NCBI GenBank assembly: GCA_028278455.1
Contig: JANQEH010000312.1
Location: 1 to 53,145 of the forward strand
DNA from: a bacterium
Lineage (GTDB): Bacteria > SM23-31
Reading direction: 5' to 3'
DNA: 53,145 nucleotides
A model generated the notes under the pieces. It saw only the letters and a program-made list of their open reading frames with translations, had not been told where the DNA came from and ran no database searches. Made by a program: the position numbers and the translations under genes. Shown one piece after another: positions 8,636 through 16,410 of the stretch. Each line of letters opens with the position of its first letter. The first letter of the stretch is position 1.

Positions 8636-9439
8636 CTAAGGTTCCTCTTCCGCCTCTTCTGTATCTTCTTTTTCCTTCTTTTTCTTTTGTACCATTTTCA
8701 CAAGGTAAATACTCACTTCATACAGGATAACAAGCGGTATGGCTAACGCGATCTGCGTAAATCCATCCGGCGGTGTCAGTACTGCGCCAAGTATCAGGGC
8801 AACAAGCACGAATCCCTTGCGGTACTTCCTCATCATCTTTTCGTTGATAAGTCCGACTTTCCCGAAGAATAATGCCAGTAATGGTAATTCAAAAACTATA
8901 CCAAAAACAAGCACCATCATTGTAACAAAATCTATGTATTTGTCAATTGACCATTTTGCTACAATATCTTCAATTTCGAATGCCATTAAAAAATCAAGAC
9001 CATAAGGTATTATCACCAGGAAAGCGAATACTGCCCCTATGGAAAAACAAAATATTGTAAAGAATATAATAGGGAATACGAGTTTTCGTTCTTTTGGGAA
9101 CAAGCCCGGGGCGATGAACTGCCAGAACTGGTATACAATAACCGGGATGCTCACTACAGCACCGGCATAGAATGAGAGTTTTATACTCACAATGAATAAT
9201 TGGGTAGGTGCAAGGGAGATCAATTCCACTTCCGGAGGTTTCGGAATTTTTATGAAAGCTAAAATCTTTTCGTGGAAAAAATAAGCAATTAAACCGAATC
9301 CACCAACCGATCCGATGATCTTGAACAGCCGTATCCGTAATTCTTCAAGGTGTTCTGTAAACGGCATCTGCTTCTCTTTAGCGTCTTCTTTCTTCTCTTC
9401 GCCGTTCTCTTCCTTTTCCATGTCTTCGATTTCTGTCAT
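8636..9439 (-). CDS. tatC: Sec-independent protein translocase TatC
   Basis: The polytopic TatC subunit that recognises twin-arginine signals of folded proteins. Residues about 25-45 carry the diagnostic PFTEHLEELRIRLFK, followed by six hydrophobic segments; the conserved periplasmic/first-loop region (QFWQFIAPGLFPKERK) and FELPLLALFF are present. Both ends are unusually charged: an acidic/lysine N-terminal tail of about 24 residues and a KKKKEKEDTEEAEEEP C-terminus. The ATG at 9439 has AGGA close to it; a later ATG (MPFTEH) is possible. No tatA/tatB is visible in the window. It reads directly into the polyprenyl synthase. Confidence 0.95.
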   Translation of the reverse strand: MTEIEDMEKEENGEEKKEDAKEKQMPFTEHLEELRIRLFKIIGSVGGFGLIAYFFHEKILAFIKIPKPPEVELISLAPTQLFIVSIKLSFYAGAVVSIPVIVYQFWQFIAPGLFPKERKLVFPIIFFTIFCFSIGAVFAFLVIIPYGLDFLMAFEIEDIVAKWSIDKYIDFVTMMVLVFGIVFELPLLALFFGKVGLINEKMMRKYRKGFVLVALILGAVLTPPDGFTQIALAIPLVILYEVSIYLVKMVQKKKKEKEDTEEAEEEP

Positions 9440-9462
9440 TTCCTATATATTCTCTGTTAATA

Positions 9463-11076
9463 TCAGTCTATAAGTCTTTCAGGGAGAACTGTTTCTCCGA
9501 GAAAATTCTGGTCATTCTGTTCAGGATAATCCGTCGTATAATGCAAGCCCCTGCTTTCTTTCCTCAGGAGTGCACTCTCAATTATAAGCTGCGCTACAAT
9601 AGATATATTTCTCAGCTCAAGCAGCTCTTCAGTTATCGCTGTTTTCCTGTAAAACTCTCTTACTTCTCTCCTGATCATGTCTATTCTTCTCTTTGCGCGA
9701 ATCAGTCTGAAATCCGATCTTACGATCCCGACATAATCCCACATAATCTTACGGATCTCATCCCTGTCATGAGCTATCAGGATCCATTCGTCCATATTGA
9801 ATGTCCCTGAATCATCCCATTGCTCGATATCTTCGGGAGGAGAACTGATATTCTTAATGGAATCCTTTGCTGCTGATGCGGCTCTGTCGGCAAATACAAG
9901 CGCTTCCAGCAGTGAATTACTTGCCAGCCTGTTGGCGCCGTGTACACCTGTGTATGCTACTTCACCACAGGCAAAAAGATTTTCTATTGAGGTCTGCCCG
10001 TATAGATTGGTATAAACGCCTCCGCACATATAATGGGCTGCCGGTACGACAGGTACCAGCTCCTGAGAAATATCAAGTTTATATTCAAGGCATTTGTTAT
10101 ATATCTGGGGGAAATTCAGGGGTATATAGTCTCGACCTATTGGTGAGAGATCGAGGTAGACACAGCTGTCTCCCCGCTTCTTCATCTCAGCATCAATAGC
10201 CCGGGCTACCACATCTCTCGGTGCAAGCTCCAGCTTTGGATCATAATCCTCCATGAACCGTTTTCCATCCTTGTTCAGGAGTATCGCTCCCGCTCCCCGG
10301 ACTGCTTCGGAAATCAGGAATGCAGCTGCGTCGGGATGGAAAAGAGTCGTAGGATGAAATTGCATGAACTCAAGGTTTGCAAGTTTCGCCCTTGCCCGGT
10401 AAGCCATCGCAAGGCCATCACCTGATGCGATCCTCGGATTTGTCGTATGCAGATATACCTGGCCTGCTCCGCCGGTTGAAAGAAGTGTTATTTTTGCAGA
10501 AAAAATTTTTACTTTTCCATTCTGCTCATCATAAACATAAGCGCCGTAGCATGTAATTCCGTCTGATGAGGATTTCGAGCTGACCTGGTGCTCTGTAAGC
10601 AGGTCTATTGAAACATGATTTTCAAATATTTTTATATTCTTGTGGTTATGTGCAGCGCTCGTCAGTATTCTTTCGACTTCATTTCCCGTATAGTCTTTTG
10701 CGTGGACTATCCTTTTTCTTGAATGTGCCCCCTCTTTTCCAAGATCGAATTTCGCGCTGTCCGGGCTCAGGGTGAATTCAGCTCCGAATTTAACAAGGTC
10801 ATTTATACATCTAGGTCCCTCTTTGACCATAGTTCTGACTGCATCCTCTTTGCAGATTCCCCGCCCTGCCTCAAGAGTATCCCTGATATGAAGATCGAAA
10901 GAATCATCTTCTCCGAAAACCGAGGCAATTCCTCCCTGGGCATAATTGGTATTCGATTCAACATCTTCCTTTTTAGTAACAATCGCAACAGTCCCGTAGT
11001 TTGCCGCTTTTAAAGCATAGGTCAAACCGGCAACCCCGCTTCCTATAACCAGAAAATCAACATTAATGCGTGACAA
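9463..11076 (-). CDS. nadB: L-aspartate oxidase
   Basis: Flavoenzyme that oxidises L-aspartate to iminoaspartate, first step of de novo NAD synthesis. 537 residues: N-terminal dinucleotide fold VIGSGVAGLTYALKA, SNTNYAQGGIA (covers FAD, family hallmark), the succinate-dehydrogenase-like catalytic segments (MQFHPTTLF, LISEAVRGAGAIL, AAHYMCGGV, ANRLASNSLLEALVF) and the helical C-terminal domain (RRIDMIRREV). Start is a TTG at 11076 with AGAAGGA eight bases before it; an ATG five bases upstream is out of frame. nadA and nadC are not in the window. The NAD kinase gene lies 10 kb away in the same orientation. Confidence 0.95.
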   Translation of the reverse strand: MSRINVDFLVIGSGVAGLTYALKAANYGTVAIVTKKEDVESNTNYAQGGIASVFGEDDSFDLHIRDTLEAGRGICKEDAVRTMVKEGPRCINDLVKFGAEFTLSPDSAKFDLGKEGAHSRKRIVHAKDYTGNEVERILTSAAHNHKNIKIFENHVSIDLLTEHQVSSKSSSDGITCYGAYVYDEQNGKVKIFSAKITLLSTGGAGQVYLHTTNPRIASGDGLAMAYRARAKLANLEFMQFHPTTLFHPDAAAFLISEAVRGAGAILLNKDGKRFMEDYDPKLELAPRDVVARAIDAEMKKRGDSCVYLDLSPIGRDYIPLNFPQIYNKCLEYKLDISQELVPVVPAAHYMCGGVYTNLYGQTSIENLFACGEVAYTGVHGANRLASNSLLEALVFADRAASAAKDSIKNISSPPEDIEQWDDSGTFNMDEWILIAHDRDEIRKIMWDYVGIVRSDFRLIRAKRRIDMIRREVREFYRKTAITEELLELRNISIVAQLIIESALLRKESRGLHYTTDYPEQNDQNFLGETVLPERLID

Positions 11077-11088
11077 ATCATTTTCCTT

Positions 11089-11946
11089 CTAATTTGATGC
11101 TTTTAATGCTTCAGTTTTATCTTTTTCCTCATTTAGTACCACATATATAAGCCCACCGAAGATCAAGGTTCCGCCTAGATAGAAATACCAGACGGGTACT
11201 TCTCCGAAGATTATATATGCAAGAATCGCTGCGCCAACAGGTTCACCCAGAAATCCAAGATTTACCACATAAGCTTTAAAATACTTTAAGGTGTAGAGAA
11301 ACAATGAATGCCCACCTATCGTCGGTATAACAGCCAGTGCAGCAAACAGTATATATACTTTGCCTGAATAATCGAAGAAACCAACACCATTTACCAGGCA
11401 GATGATCCAGAGAAATAATGCTGCAAATCCATAAACAAGAACAAGATATGGCGTCAGTGATATTCCGGCTCTGACTTTTCTGCCGCAAACCAGGTAAACA
11501 GCAAGAAACACAGCTCCGGCAACTGCATACATATCTCCCCTGAACAACTCAGGATTTGTCGAAATATCCCCCCAACCTATGATCACCGCACCAGCAAGCG
11601 AGATAATCACTGCAATAAACGAGAGAAATTTTGCGCTTTCCCTGAATAGTATATATGATAATAAAAGAGCGAACAGCGGAGCAGAATCAACAAGAATAAC
11701 AGAATTTGCAATCGTAGTATACTCAAGTGAAGTGATATACGACGCAAAATGCAAAGCTAAGAAGAGACCTGCCGCTGCTGTTGTTATCAACGTGGATCTT
11801 TCACACTTTTTTACTTCATCTATTGTTTTCCCGGCCTGAAATGCAAATATCAACAGGGAAGCCAGGAACACCCTGTAGAATGCTATTATCAGTGCGGGAG
11901 CATCAGTAAACCGGATAATTATTGAAGCTGATGATACAAAAAGCAT
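11089..11946 (-). CDS. EamA/DMT-family transporter; true start probably further upstream
   Basis: A drug/metabolite transporter-superfamily permease of two EamA repeats, about ten transmembrane helices. Family-like segments: DAPALIIAFYRVFLASLLIF, SLEYTTIANSVILVDSAPLF, GAVIIGWGD and, in repeat two, IGGHSLFLYTLKYF and FLGEPVGAAILAYIIFGE. The coordinates use the ATG at 11946, but that codon falls inside helix 1 and has no ribosome-binding site. The frame continues upstream with KAPFNPYTAIAAG, as family members do, and a strong AAAAGGAGC (12024-12016) lies seven bases before an ATA codon at 12009; no ATG, GTG or TTG exists in between. Substrate unknown. Confidence 0.85.
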   Translation of the reverse strand: MLFVSSASIIIRFTDAPALIIAFYRVFLASLLIFAFQAGKTIDEVKKCERSTLITTAAAGLFLALHFASYITSLEYTTIANSVILVDSAPLFALLLSYILFRESAKFLSFIAVIISLAGAVIIGWGDISTNPELFRGDMYAVAGAVFLAVYLVCGRKVRAGISLTPYLVLVYGFAALFLWIICLVNGVGFFDYSGKVYILFAALAVIPTIGGHSLFLYTLKYFKAYVVNLGFLGEPVGAAILAYIIFGEVPVWYFYLGGTLIFGGLIYVVLNEEKDKTEALKASN

Positions 11947-12010
11947 CCCGGCCGCAATAGCCGTATAAGGATTAAAGGGCGCCTTCTGTTCTTGACCGGA
12001 GATTATTATA

Positions 12011-12238
12011 CTAAAGCTCCTTTTGCTCCTTATAAACAGATCCCGTAACCGGCACTAAAGGGCACATTCCTTGATCTGGATCATACAGATAGCATTTCAC
12101 ATAACTCTCGAAAGGAATCAATCCATCTTCATCCGGGAGACAGTCAATATCAAGGTCTTTACATGGTATTTCGATCTTATCCTGCAATTCCTCAGATAGG
12201 TCGATCACATTGTCTATATTAAATTTTGGTCCCTGCAC
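12011..12238 (-). CDS. Small four-cysteine protein, unknown
   Basis: A 75-residue acidic protein starting at a GTG (12238), 18 bp after the MscS gene and ending just where the ribosome-binding site for the EamA gene begins. It has four cysteines (about positions 26, 33, 49 and 59) in an otherwise polar sequence with the segment LPDEDGLIPFESYVKCYLYD. The cysteines are not arranged as two CxxC pairs, so metal binding is uncertain. No signal peptide or membrane segment. I do not recognise the family. Its gene-packed position between two real genes and lack of any overlap argue that it is genuine. Confidence 0.6.
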   Translation of the reverse strand: MQGPKFNIDNVIDLSEELQDKIEIPCKDLDIDCLPDEDGLIPFESYVKCYLYDPDQGMCPLVPVTGSVYKEQKEL

Positions 12239-12256
12239 TTTATAATCTTTACTCTA

Positions 12257-13384
12257 TTACCCGATTTTTGTGTTATTGCCCCGGTCAAGCAAGCTATCAG
12301 TAATTTCCGTATTTTCCAGGTAAACACTCTGACTCGGAAACGCCATACTCATACCGATTTCTTCAACTATCTGCATTATTTTCAAGTTGACATCCTGTCT
12401 CATTTCGAGATATTCCTGCCAAACTGTTGTATTTGTGAAGCAATAGACAAATAATTCCAGCGCACTGTCGCCAAAATCCGTAAAATATACAAAAATCACA
12501 TCTTTATGGATGCCCGGATGATTCTCCAGCATATCTTTCAGTTTTGTCACACAATCTTTTAACTGTCGGCTGCTGCTGCTGTAAGTTACACCCAGTTTAT
12601 ATTTTATCCGCCGTTTCTTCATCCGCGACCAATTGGTAATCGCTGAATTTGCGAGAATAGAGTTCGGGACGGTGACCATAGCATTAGCAAAAGTCCTGAC
12701 TTGAGTACTCCTCAGCCTTATATCCTCGACTGTTCCTTCAAGTGAGGGTGTTTCGATCCAATCGCCTACAACGAACGGCCTGTCGAGAAGTATTGTAATA
12801 CTTCCGAAAAGGTTTGCCACCGTATCTTTTGCGGCAAGAGCAAACGCAAGGCCACCAAGGCCAAGTCCGGCAACCAATCCGGCTATGTCATATCCCCATT
12901 CCCTTACAAGGATCATAGCTCCGAGTACAATTACGAGTACCCTCAATGCTTTTCCAATGAACATCATGATCTGGTCATCAAGGCCTGATTCTGTCTTTGC
13001 CGTTAGTGCCTGAAAAAAATTTGTCATCAGGTCTGTAGCCCTGTATGCCGTCCAGATTACTGCTATAGCAAACAGCGACCTGATGAATTTCCCGATCATT
13101 TCGGCAGCATTTTCGGGCAGTTGAAGAACCTGGAAAGCCGCCCAGATTCCAACGACGACAAAGAAATACTTAAGTGGGGGTTCTATAACGTCAAGGAGCT
13201 TATTGTCAAGCGTAAATTTAGTTTTTGAGGTGAATCTCCTAAGAGCGCCGATACCGAATTTTGTAAAGAGTTGTCTGAATATATATACAAGCAGGAATAC
13301 AAGAATAGCAACCGCTATCCTGCCGAGTCCCACATTCATAAAAGAGTAGTCCAGGAATTCCTTGAACTGCTGCCAGATATCCAT
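12257..13384 (-). CDS. MscS-family small-conductance mechanosensitive channel
   Basis: A 375-residue MscS-type channel: three or four N-terminal transmembrane segments, the pore helix rich in Gly/Ala (DIAGLVAGLGLGGLAFALAA followed by KDTVANLFGS), and the cytoplasmic beta domain with FVVGDWIETPSLEGTVEDI, RTFANAMVTVPNS and NSAITNWSRMKKRR. It releases osmolytes on hypo-osmotic shock. Start ATG at 13384 has GGAG six bases upstream; a TTG immediately before it is also in frame. An 88-bp gap with a possible promoter separates it from rlmD. Confidence 0.93.
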   Translation of the reverse strand: MDIWQQFKEFLDYSFMNVGLGRIAVAILVFLLVYIFRQLFTKFGIGALRRFTSKTKFTLDNKLLDVIEPPLKYFFVVVGIWAAFQVLQLPENAAEMIGKFIRSLFAIAVIWTAYRATDLMTNFFQALTAKTESGLDDQIMMFIGKALRVLVIVLGAMILVREWGYDIAGLVAGLGLGGLAFALAAKDTVANLFGSITILLDRPFVVGDWIETPSLEGTVEDIRLRSTQVRTFANAMVTVPNSILANSAITNWSRMKKRRIKYKLGVTYSSSSRQLKDCVTKLKDMLENHPGIHKDVIFVYFTDFGDSALELFVYCFTNTTVWQEYLEMRQDVNLKIMQIVEEIGMSMAFPSQSVYLENTEITDSLLDRGNNTKIG

Positions 13385-13411
13385 CAATTTCTCCGCTCAG
13401 TTAAACCAGTA

Positions 13412-13440
13412 ATATAATAAATATCTGTTAAATTAATCAA
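13412..13440 (-). promoter_or_regulatory. Weak candidate promoter before mscS
   Basis: On the minus strand TTGATT (13440-13435) and TTATAT (13417-13412) are 17 bp apart, placing a transcription start near 13405, about 20 bases before the MscS start codon. It would allow the mscS-to-porQ run to be transcribed apart from rlmD. Confidence 0.35.
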
Positions 13441-13475
13441 CACAATAATTTGCGTTATTGCCTCCATAGTTATTG

Positions 13476-14891
13476 TCATTTGACCTTTCTTAATTTTACC
13501 ACTGATTCTATATGCGCAGTATGCGGGAACATATCTACCGGTACGACATATTCAATAAGATACTGATCCTTCATCTCCTTCAGGTCTCTCGCTAAAGTCG
13601 AGGGATTACATGAGACATATATTATTCTGTCCGGTTTCATTACTAATACCCTGTCAATCGTCTTTTTGTCCATACCTCCCCTGGGAGGATCAGCAATAAT
13701 GACATCAGGCCTGCCATATTTTTTATAAAGTTCTTCAGGGTATTTGATCAGAACTCTGACTTTGCCGGCGATGAAACTACAGTTACGGACATTATTTTTT
13801 TCTGTGTTTTCGATAGCAGCTTTTACCGAGTTCTCTACGATTTCCATTCCCAATACAGAAGAAACATGTTTTGATACATATAGCGGGATGGTGCCAATCC
13901 CTGAATACAGGTCATATATGATGTTATTTTCTTGAAATTCACCTGCTTTCAGAACTTCGTTATACAGGTTTTCGACCTGTTTTGAATTTGTCTGGAAAAA
14001 GGTACTGCTGTCTACTCTGAATGAGTAATCACCTATTCTCTCGTTAATAGCTCCATCACCCTCTATGGTTCTGCTATCTTCCCAAACTGCAGCTTGTGAC
14101 TTTCCCGAATGGATCGAGTGAACTATCGTCTCTACCCCGGGAAATTCTGACATTATTTTAGCAGACAATTCATCTATCAAACCGTTTTCTTTTTTGTGGC
14201 ATTGATTGGTTATAATGTTCAGAAGGATCTTTTTTTCACTCTTTGAATCCCTTATAATCAAGTATCTCCAGAATCCTTTATTCCTTTGAATATCCATTGC
14301 CGGCAGACCGCTTTCCAAAGCAAAGTCTCTTACAAGATTCACTATTTCGGAACTCGCCTCTGACTGAAGGTAGCATTCACTTATATTTAAAACTGTATCA
14401 TATCTTCCCGGAAGATGCAGACCGAGACCAACTGTACCTGATTCTATAGTTTTCTCAGGCAGCTTCAAGACTTTTGAGGCAAATGAGAACTCCATCTTAT
14501 TCCGGTAATAAAACCTGTCCGGAGACGCCAGAGTATCTTTTATTCTTAAATCCGTAAAACCACCAATTTGTCTTAAATTGTTCTCGATCCAGAGTCTCTT
14601 GTATTTTAGTTGTTCTTCATATTCCATGTTTTGGATCGAACACCCACCGCAAATATTGAAGAAACTGCATTTCGGATCAATATAGTTATCTGAATTTTTT
14701 ATAATCTCGATAATTCTTGCTTCGAACCAGTCCTTTTTCCTTTTATAGGGAATTACTTTAACTATCTGTCCGGGTAGAGCCTTCTGGACGAAAACAACTT
14801 TGCCATCTATCCTCCCAACACCTTTTCCCCCAAAGGCAAGATCTGTAATTTCCACTTCAAATGAATTATCTTTTCTTTCAGTCTTTGTCAT
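13476..14891 (-). CDS. rlmD: 23S rRNA (uracil-5-)-methyltransferase, RlmD/TrmA family
   Basis: A 471-residue RNA m5U methyltransferase. N-terminal TRAM domain (LAFGGKGVGRIDGKVVFVQK), then the iron-sulfur site CSFFNICGGCSIQ, and a C-terminal class I methyltransferase with YDLYSGIGTIPLYVSK, VIADPPRGG and the catalytic YVSCNPSTLARDL. The HTAHIESVVKL ending is the RumA/RlmD signature containing the general-base Glu. Which uracil is modified (RlmD, RlmC or TrmA-like) cannot be told from motifs alone. An inverted repeat precedes the gene. Start ATG at 14891. Confidence 0.9.
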   Translation of the reverse strand: MTKTERKDNSFEVEITDLAFGGKGVGRIDGKVVFVQKALPGQIVKVIPYKRKKDWFEARIIEIIKNSDNYIDPKCSFFNICGGCSIQNMEYEEQLKYKRLWIENNLRQIGGFTDLRIKDTLASPDRFYYRNKMEFSFASKVLKLPEKTIESGTVGLGLHLPGRYDTVLNISECYLQSEASSEIVNLVRDFALESGLPAMDIQRNKGFWRYLIIRDSKSEKKILLNIITNQCHKKENGLIDELSAKIMSEFPGVETIVHSIHSGKSQAAVWEDSRTIEGDGAINERIGDYSFRVDSSTFFQTNSKQVENLYNEVLKAGEFQENNIIYDLYSGIGTIPLYVSKHVSSVLGMEIVENSVKAAIENTEKNNVRNCSFIAGKVRVLIKYPEELYKKYGRPDVIIADPPRGGMDKKTIDRVLVMKPDRIIYVSCNPSTLARDLKEMKDQYLIEYVVPVDMFPHTAHIESVVKLRKVK

Positions 14892-14913
14892 CTGGGATTC
14901 CGCAATTAATTAA

Positions 14914-14933
14914 GGGCACTTTCAAAGGTGCCC
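14914..14933 (-). terminator. Short hairpin between the NtrC-like gene and rlmD
   Basis: Six-bp arms GGGCAC (14914-14919) and GTGCCC (14928-14933) around an eight-base loop. On the transcribed strand it is followed by TTAATTAATT, only moderately U-rich, so it would be a weak or partial terminator between the activator gene and rlmD. Confidence 0.45.
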
Positions 14934-14976
14934 CTCAATATTAATAATTTTTCATCTTTCAGAATATATCAGCTGC

Positions 14977-16410
14977 TTATTTTTCCCTTATTGCAGCTTT
15001 AATTGTATCCACATCTATACCGTAGTCATTGATTTTTCTATGAAGAGTTGCCCTTCCTATCTCCAGTTTTTTCGCGGCAGTTGAGATATTCCCACTATTA
15101 GATCTGAGAGCCTGCTCAATTGCCTGTTTCTCGGCCTGTTTAAGAGACAGAACTTTACCTGCAGTATCAGAATTATCGAAAACCGATTCCTCCCCTTCAT
15201 CTTCCCTGACCACATTTTTTCTCCCGGTTTTTCCAAGATGACTGAATTCATCAATTGTCAGTACTTTTCCGGGAGCCCTCAGGATAGCACGCTCCATTAC
15301 ATTCTCAAGCTCCCTGATGTTTCCTGGCCAACTATATTCCTGCAGCAGCCTAATAGCTCTTTCAGTTATACTGAGAATTTCTTTATTATTCTTTCTGCCG
15401 AGAACCTCGTTAAAATAATATGCGAGGAGAGGTATATCTTCCGCGCGGTCCCTTAATGGTGGAAGCTCGATAGGATATACATTTATCCTGTAGAACAGAT
15501 CTTCTCTGAAATTCCCGTTATTCACCTCTTCTTCGAGCTTCTTGTTGGTTGCCGTTATGATTCTGACATCTACCTTGATAGTCTTATTACCTCCTACTCT
15601 TTCGAATTCCTGCTCTTCAAGAACACGAAGTATCTTAGACTGTGTAAACAGCGACATTTCACCGATTTCATCAAGAAATACAGTGCCTTTATCAGCCAGC
15701 TCAAATTTTCCCGTACGCTGACTTATCGCTCCGGAAAATGCTCCTTTTTCATGGCCGAACAATTCAGATTCAAGTAGATTTTCCGGAATTGCGGCGCAAT
15801 TTATAACAACAAGCTGCCTGTTTTTTCTAAGGCTGTTTCGGTGTATCGCTCTGGCGATCAGTTCTTTACCGGTCCCACTCTCCCCATTTATAAATACAGT
15901 AACGTCACTGTTGGTAATATTCTTCATCTCATGGAAGACATTCCACATTTCTTCACAATCACCGATAATATTATCCAGCCCGAAATCCTGTTTGAGCTTC
16001 TTCCTTAATTCGGCCACATGAACATGATAAGCCTGGGAAAACAGAAAATTGTTTATCTTGATCTTGAATTCTTCAATTTCAACAGGTTTTTCCAGAAAGT
16101 CAACAGCACCAGAGTCTATAATAGTCTTTTTAATCGATTGAGTTATTTCTTCAACAATCACGATCACGGGAATTGTCTGGTTTGCCTTATGGACAAGCTT
16201 AATCAATTCCTCCCCGGAAATCAGAGGCATTTCGTAATCGATAAATACCATGTCATACGGCTGTAATCGAAGCATTTGCAGAGCTTCATAAGCTCCCTTC
16301 TGGTATACCATCTCAACCGGGAGGTTCATCCGTGTCTTACGGACTTGCCTAATAAATGCTTCTTCGCTGGTAATAACAAGTATGCTTTTCTTGTCTTTAT
16401 TTCCCGCCAT
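14977..16410 (-). CDS. Sigma54-dependent activator (NtrC family) with degenerate receiver
   Basis: A 477-residue three-domain regulator: receiver (1-125), AAA+ sigma54-interaction domain (about 145-380) with Walker A GESGTGKE, GAFSGA loop, Walker B TVFLDEIGEM and arginine finger region, and a C-terminal Fis-type helix-turn-helix (GNISTAAKKLEIGRATLHRK). In the receiver the phosphoacceptor Asp58 (VFIDYEMP) and Lys108 (EKP) are kept, but the acidic pair near the N-terminus is replaced by Thr14-Ser15 and the switch Thr/Ser by Val86. The sigma54 contact motif is GAFSGA, not GAFTGA. It follows the pilus ATPase gene with a one-base overlap, so a pilus or envelope regulon is likely. Confidence 0.93.
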   Translation of the reverse strand: MAGNKDKKSILVITSEEAFIRQVRKTRMNLPVEMVYQKGAYEALQMLRLQPYDMVFIDYEMPLISGEELIKLVHKANQTIPVIVIVEEITQSIKKTIIDSGAVDFLEKPVEIEEFKIKINNFLFSQAYHVHVAELRKKLKQDFGLDNIIGDCEEMWNVFHEMKNITNSDVTVFINGESGTGKELIARAIHRNSLRKNRQLVVINCAAIPENLLESELFGHEKGAFSGAISQRTGKFELADKGTVFLDEIGEMSLFTQSKILRVLEEQEFERVGGNKTIKVDVRIITATNKKLEEEVNNGNFREDLFYRINVYPIELPPLRDRAEDIPLLAYYFNEVLGRKNNKEILSITERAIRLLQEYSWPGNIRELENVMERAILRAPGKVLTIDEFSHLGKTGRKNVVREDEGEESVFDNSDTAGKVLSLKQAEKQAIEQALRSNSGNISTAAKKLEIGRATLHRKINDYGIDVDTIKAAIREK

